A DNA stretch of 64,000 nucleotides, taken from contig NZ_JAETXM010000002.1 in assembly GCF_024494465.1 (NCBI RefSeq), positions 124,001 to 188,000 of the forward strand, read 5' to 3'. A program made the position numbers and the translations under genes. The first letter of the stretch is position 1. Every line of letters starts with the position of its first letter. This DNA is from Bacillus sp. V3B (GTDB lineage Bacteria; Bacillota; Bacilli; Bacillales; Cytobacillaceae). The notes under the pieces are model-generated. The model was not told where the DNA came from. It saw only the letters and a program-made list of their open reading frames with translations, and made no database searches. Shown piece by piece: positions 62,291 to 64,000 of this stretch.

Positions 62291-63976
62291 CTATACTTCT
62301 AATAAATCTTCTATCTTCTTTAAGGCACCTGGTTCTACTTTTTCAATAGTGTCAGCCGCTTGTTCATATGCTTCTTTATAATCAAAAGATCGAAAAGATT
62401 CTTCTGCTTCTTTTAATCCTTTGTCAACGGAAGCATACTTGCTTCTGTAACGATTCCCATATTGAATCAATTTCTCAGCCAGCCTAACCATCTCAAAAAG
62501 ATCGGCTGTTTTTTTGGTTACCCTTTCAACTGTCAGAACAGCCACTTCTAAGAATTCTTGTAACACTGGAATATCGATAGGCTTTTCGTCAAACTTTTCC
62601 ATGACTTGTTGAATACTTTCCTGGGCCTCTTCTATTAAATATTTATACTCTTGTGGTACACCTGGTATATTGCTTTTAGAAATTAGACGAATGGTTTCAG
62701 CTACACTTTTCTTTAATTCGTTTATTTGTTCCCAAGCAACTAATTCATCTTTCCGCAAATCCTGTAATTTTTCCGCAAAATCAGCTTGTTCTTCAGCAAT
62801 CATTCCTAAAATCACTTTAACAGCTAACATCTCTTCCCTTAAATGCGAATAAGCTGCTTGATTTTCATTTGTTTTAATCTCTATTAACTCAAATCGATAA
62901 AATAGCTGATCTAACTTTTTCGATAATTCCCCAACAACTTCCATATCGGATTCCTGAAGATGATAACTAGATTGAATTTGGATCAATTCATCATTTAATT
63001 CATTATTTACCGCTGTTGCTGTCTGTAGCATTTCTAAAATTTCTCGGTCACCCTGCTTAATCTCATGCTTAGCTAATACTTCTTTTTCAAGCAAATCATA
63101 TAAATCATCAATGTTTTCTTTCCACTGATCTATTTTACCTTGGATTTCTTCCATTTCAGATTGTTCGATCTGGTTTAAACATTCTACTATTTCTTGCGAG
63201 ATTCTTTCTGCTTCTTTTTCCACTTGGATGTGGTCAAGTATATACCCCTCGGCATACATTTCTTTATACCCTTCCTTTAACTCATACAATTGTGAAGGAA
63301 GCGTTGCTTGGCATTCGATAAGAATACTTGGAATCATTTCCATATCCTTTTTTGCCTTTTCTAATATTCCCTTAATTCTTAAGACAATCTCTCGAGCAGC
63401 CAAATAATTTCCATTTGTTGTATTCTCATCAAATTGAACAAAACTCTGTGAAACATCCTCTAGCCTTTGCTCAAGGTGCTTTTCCATTTTTCCAAATGAG
63501 TGACGATGAGCTAGCAGCATTTTCTTACTTTCTCGATAAGTCTCTTTCAAGTCTTCTATTTCAATTCGATTCTTTTCCTCACTACCGACAAGCTCTTGTA
63601 ATTCATTTAACAATTCCTTAATTTGTTCTTCTATATTCGTTAATACGTTACTGATCTTCATTTGATTTATTTTTGCTTTTTTAAAACGATATTTATCAAT
63701 ATACTCTTCCGCATCAAATAAGAGCTCTTCCAAATCCGGTAACTGAACCGCTACAATTTCATCCCATATACTGCGCCAACGTTCAAAACGCTCTTCCGTC
63801 TCACCATTCATATTTAGTTGCTTAACCTTTTGCAACTCATCAAGTACAGGGCGAGTGGTAATATCTAATTTCCATTCTTCTAGCCGATCCATTTCCTTAT
63901 AATACTTTTTTTTCATAAAAAACCCCGCTAGGAATATGCAAAATAAGACTGCTATTCCCCCGATTATATATTTCAT
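62291..63976 (-). CDS. ezrA: Septation ring formation regulator EzrA
   Basis: This 561-residue protein has one N-terminal membrane helix (residues 2-21) followed by a long, almost wholly coiled-coil cytoplasmic region (spectrin-like repeats). It restrains FtsZ ring assembly at the poles and takes part in division. The length matches EzrA (about 560). It starts 24 bases from the right edge with a GGGGGC site. In B. subtilis braB lies between nifZ and ezrA; here it is absent. Confidence 0.94.
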   Translation of the reverse strand: MKYIIGGIAVLFCIFLAGFFMKKKYYKEMDRLEEWKLDITTRPVLDELQKVKQLNMNGETEERFERWRSIWDEIVAVQLPDLEELLFDAEEYIDKYRFKKAKINQMKISNVLTNIEEQIKELLNELQELVGSEEKNRIEIEDLKETYRESKKMLLAHRHSFGKMEKHLEQRLEDVSQSFVQFDENTTNGNYLAAREIVLRIKGILEKAKKDMEMIPSILIECQATLPSQLYELKEGYKEMYAEGYILDHIQVEKEAERISQEIVECLNQIEQSEMEEIQGKIDQWKENIDDLYDLLEKEVLAKHEIKQGDREILEMLQTATAVNNELNDELIQIQSSYHLQESDMEVVGELSKKLDQLFYRFELIEIKTNENQAAYSHLREEMLAVKVILGMIAEEQADFAEKLQDLRKDELVAWEQINELKKSVAETIRLISKSNIPGVPQEYKYLIEEAQESIQQVMEKFDEKPIDIPVLQEFLEVAVLTVERVTKKTADLFEMVRLAEKLIQYGNRYRSKYASVDKGLKEAEESFRSFDYKEAYEQAADTIEKVEPGALKKIEDLLEV

Positions 63977-64000
63977 TATATGCCCCCTTGTTCTATAACG

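Noticed and set aside
1-64000. CRISPR arrays, tRNA or rRNA genes, transposases, prophage genes
   Set aside because: I looked for regularly spaced repeats, cloverleaf or rRNA-like sequence and mobile-element proteins and saw none.

Overview
The window is a low-GC, densely packed chromosomal segment of an endospore-forming member of the Bacillaceae. Several things point there: a complete gerPABCDEF spore-coat/germination operon, an alpha/beta-type SASP gene, asnO, a GerW/YtfJ protein, comK, addAB, ezrA, and strong Shine-Dalgarno sites with frequent GTG/TTG starts. Gene order matches Bacillus subtilis over long blocks. I see no rRNA, tRNA, insertion sequence, prophage or CRISPR array. Functional calls rest on recognised motifs and on remembered B. 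subtilis family members and gene order, not on a database search.

Layout. (1) 1-8.4 kb: a radical SAM gene cut by the left edge behind an FNR-type class II promoter, then a yit block (yitW, yitV, yitU, two small ORFs, a Gmad2-domain secreted protein, yitS/degV, a DUF3941 peptide, cvfB/yitL, yajQ/yitK) and a stress-type SDR. (2) 8.5-24.3 kb: a membrane-anchored GH13 protein with altered active-site residues, asnO, a yisN-like gene, yisL, a DUF418 membrane protein, the gerP operon behind a SigK-like promoter, then addA and addB. (3) 24.4-34.4 kb: a 12-gene, largely overlapping minus-strand operon for nitrate (or related oxyanion) reduction. It encodes a NarI-like membrane protein with an added four-cysteine tail, a NasA/NarB-type molybdoenzyme, a four-cluster ferredoxin subunit, a Tat-exported Rieske protein, three small unknown proteins, a NarK transporter, and an NreABC-like sensory set with two histidine kinases. 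It sits between addB and the signal peptidase gene, inside a block otherwise collinear with B. subtilis, and is the main accessory island here. (4) 34.4-41.8 kb: signal peptidase I, a TVP38-family protein, an LCP ligase, comK, yhzC, the M48 protease yhfN, enoyl-CoA hydratase, lplJ. (5) 41.9-64 kb: an M24 peptidase, ald, a structured intergenic repeat, a universal stress protein, argGH with ARG boxes, moaB, an EcsC-family gene, ackA with a CcpA cre site, ytxK, tpx, ytfJ, ytfI, yteJ, sppA, nadK, ytcI, sspA behind a SigG-like promoter, thiI, nifZ and ezrA.

The most notable system is the nitrate-type operon. The predicted complex combines a cytoplasmic-looking catalytic subunit, a quinol-oxidase-like membrane subunit and an exported high-potential-type Rieske protein. 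No NarJ/TorD-like chaperone is recognisable, and its leader carries two strong hairpins. The FNR-type site at the left edge suggests that anaerobic metabolism genes continue outside the window.
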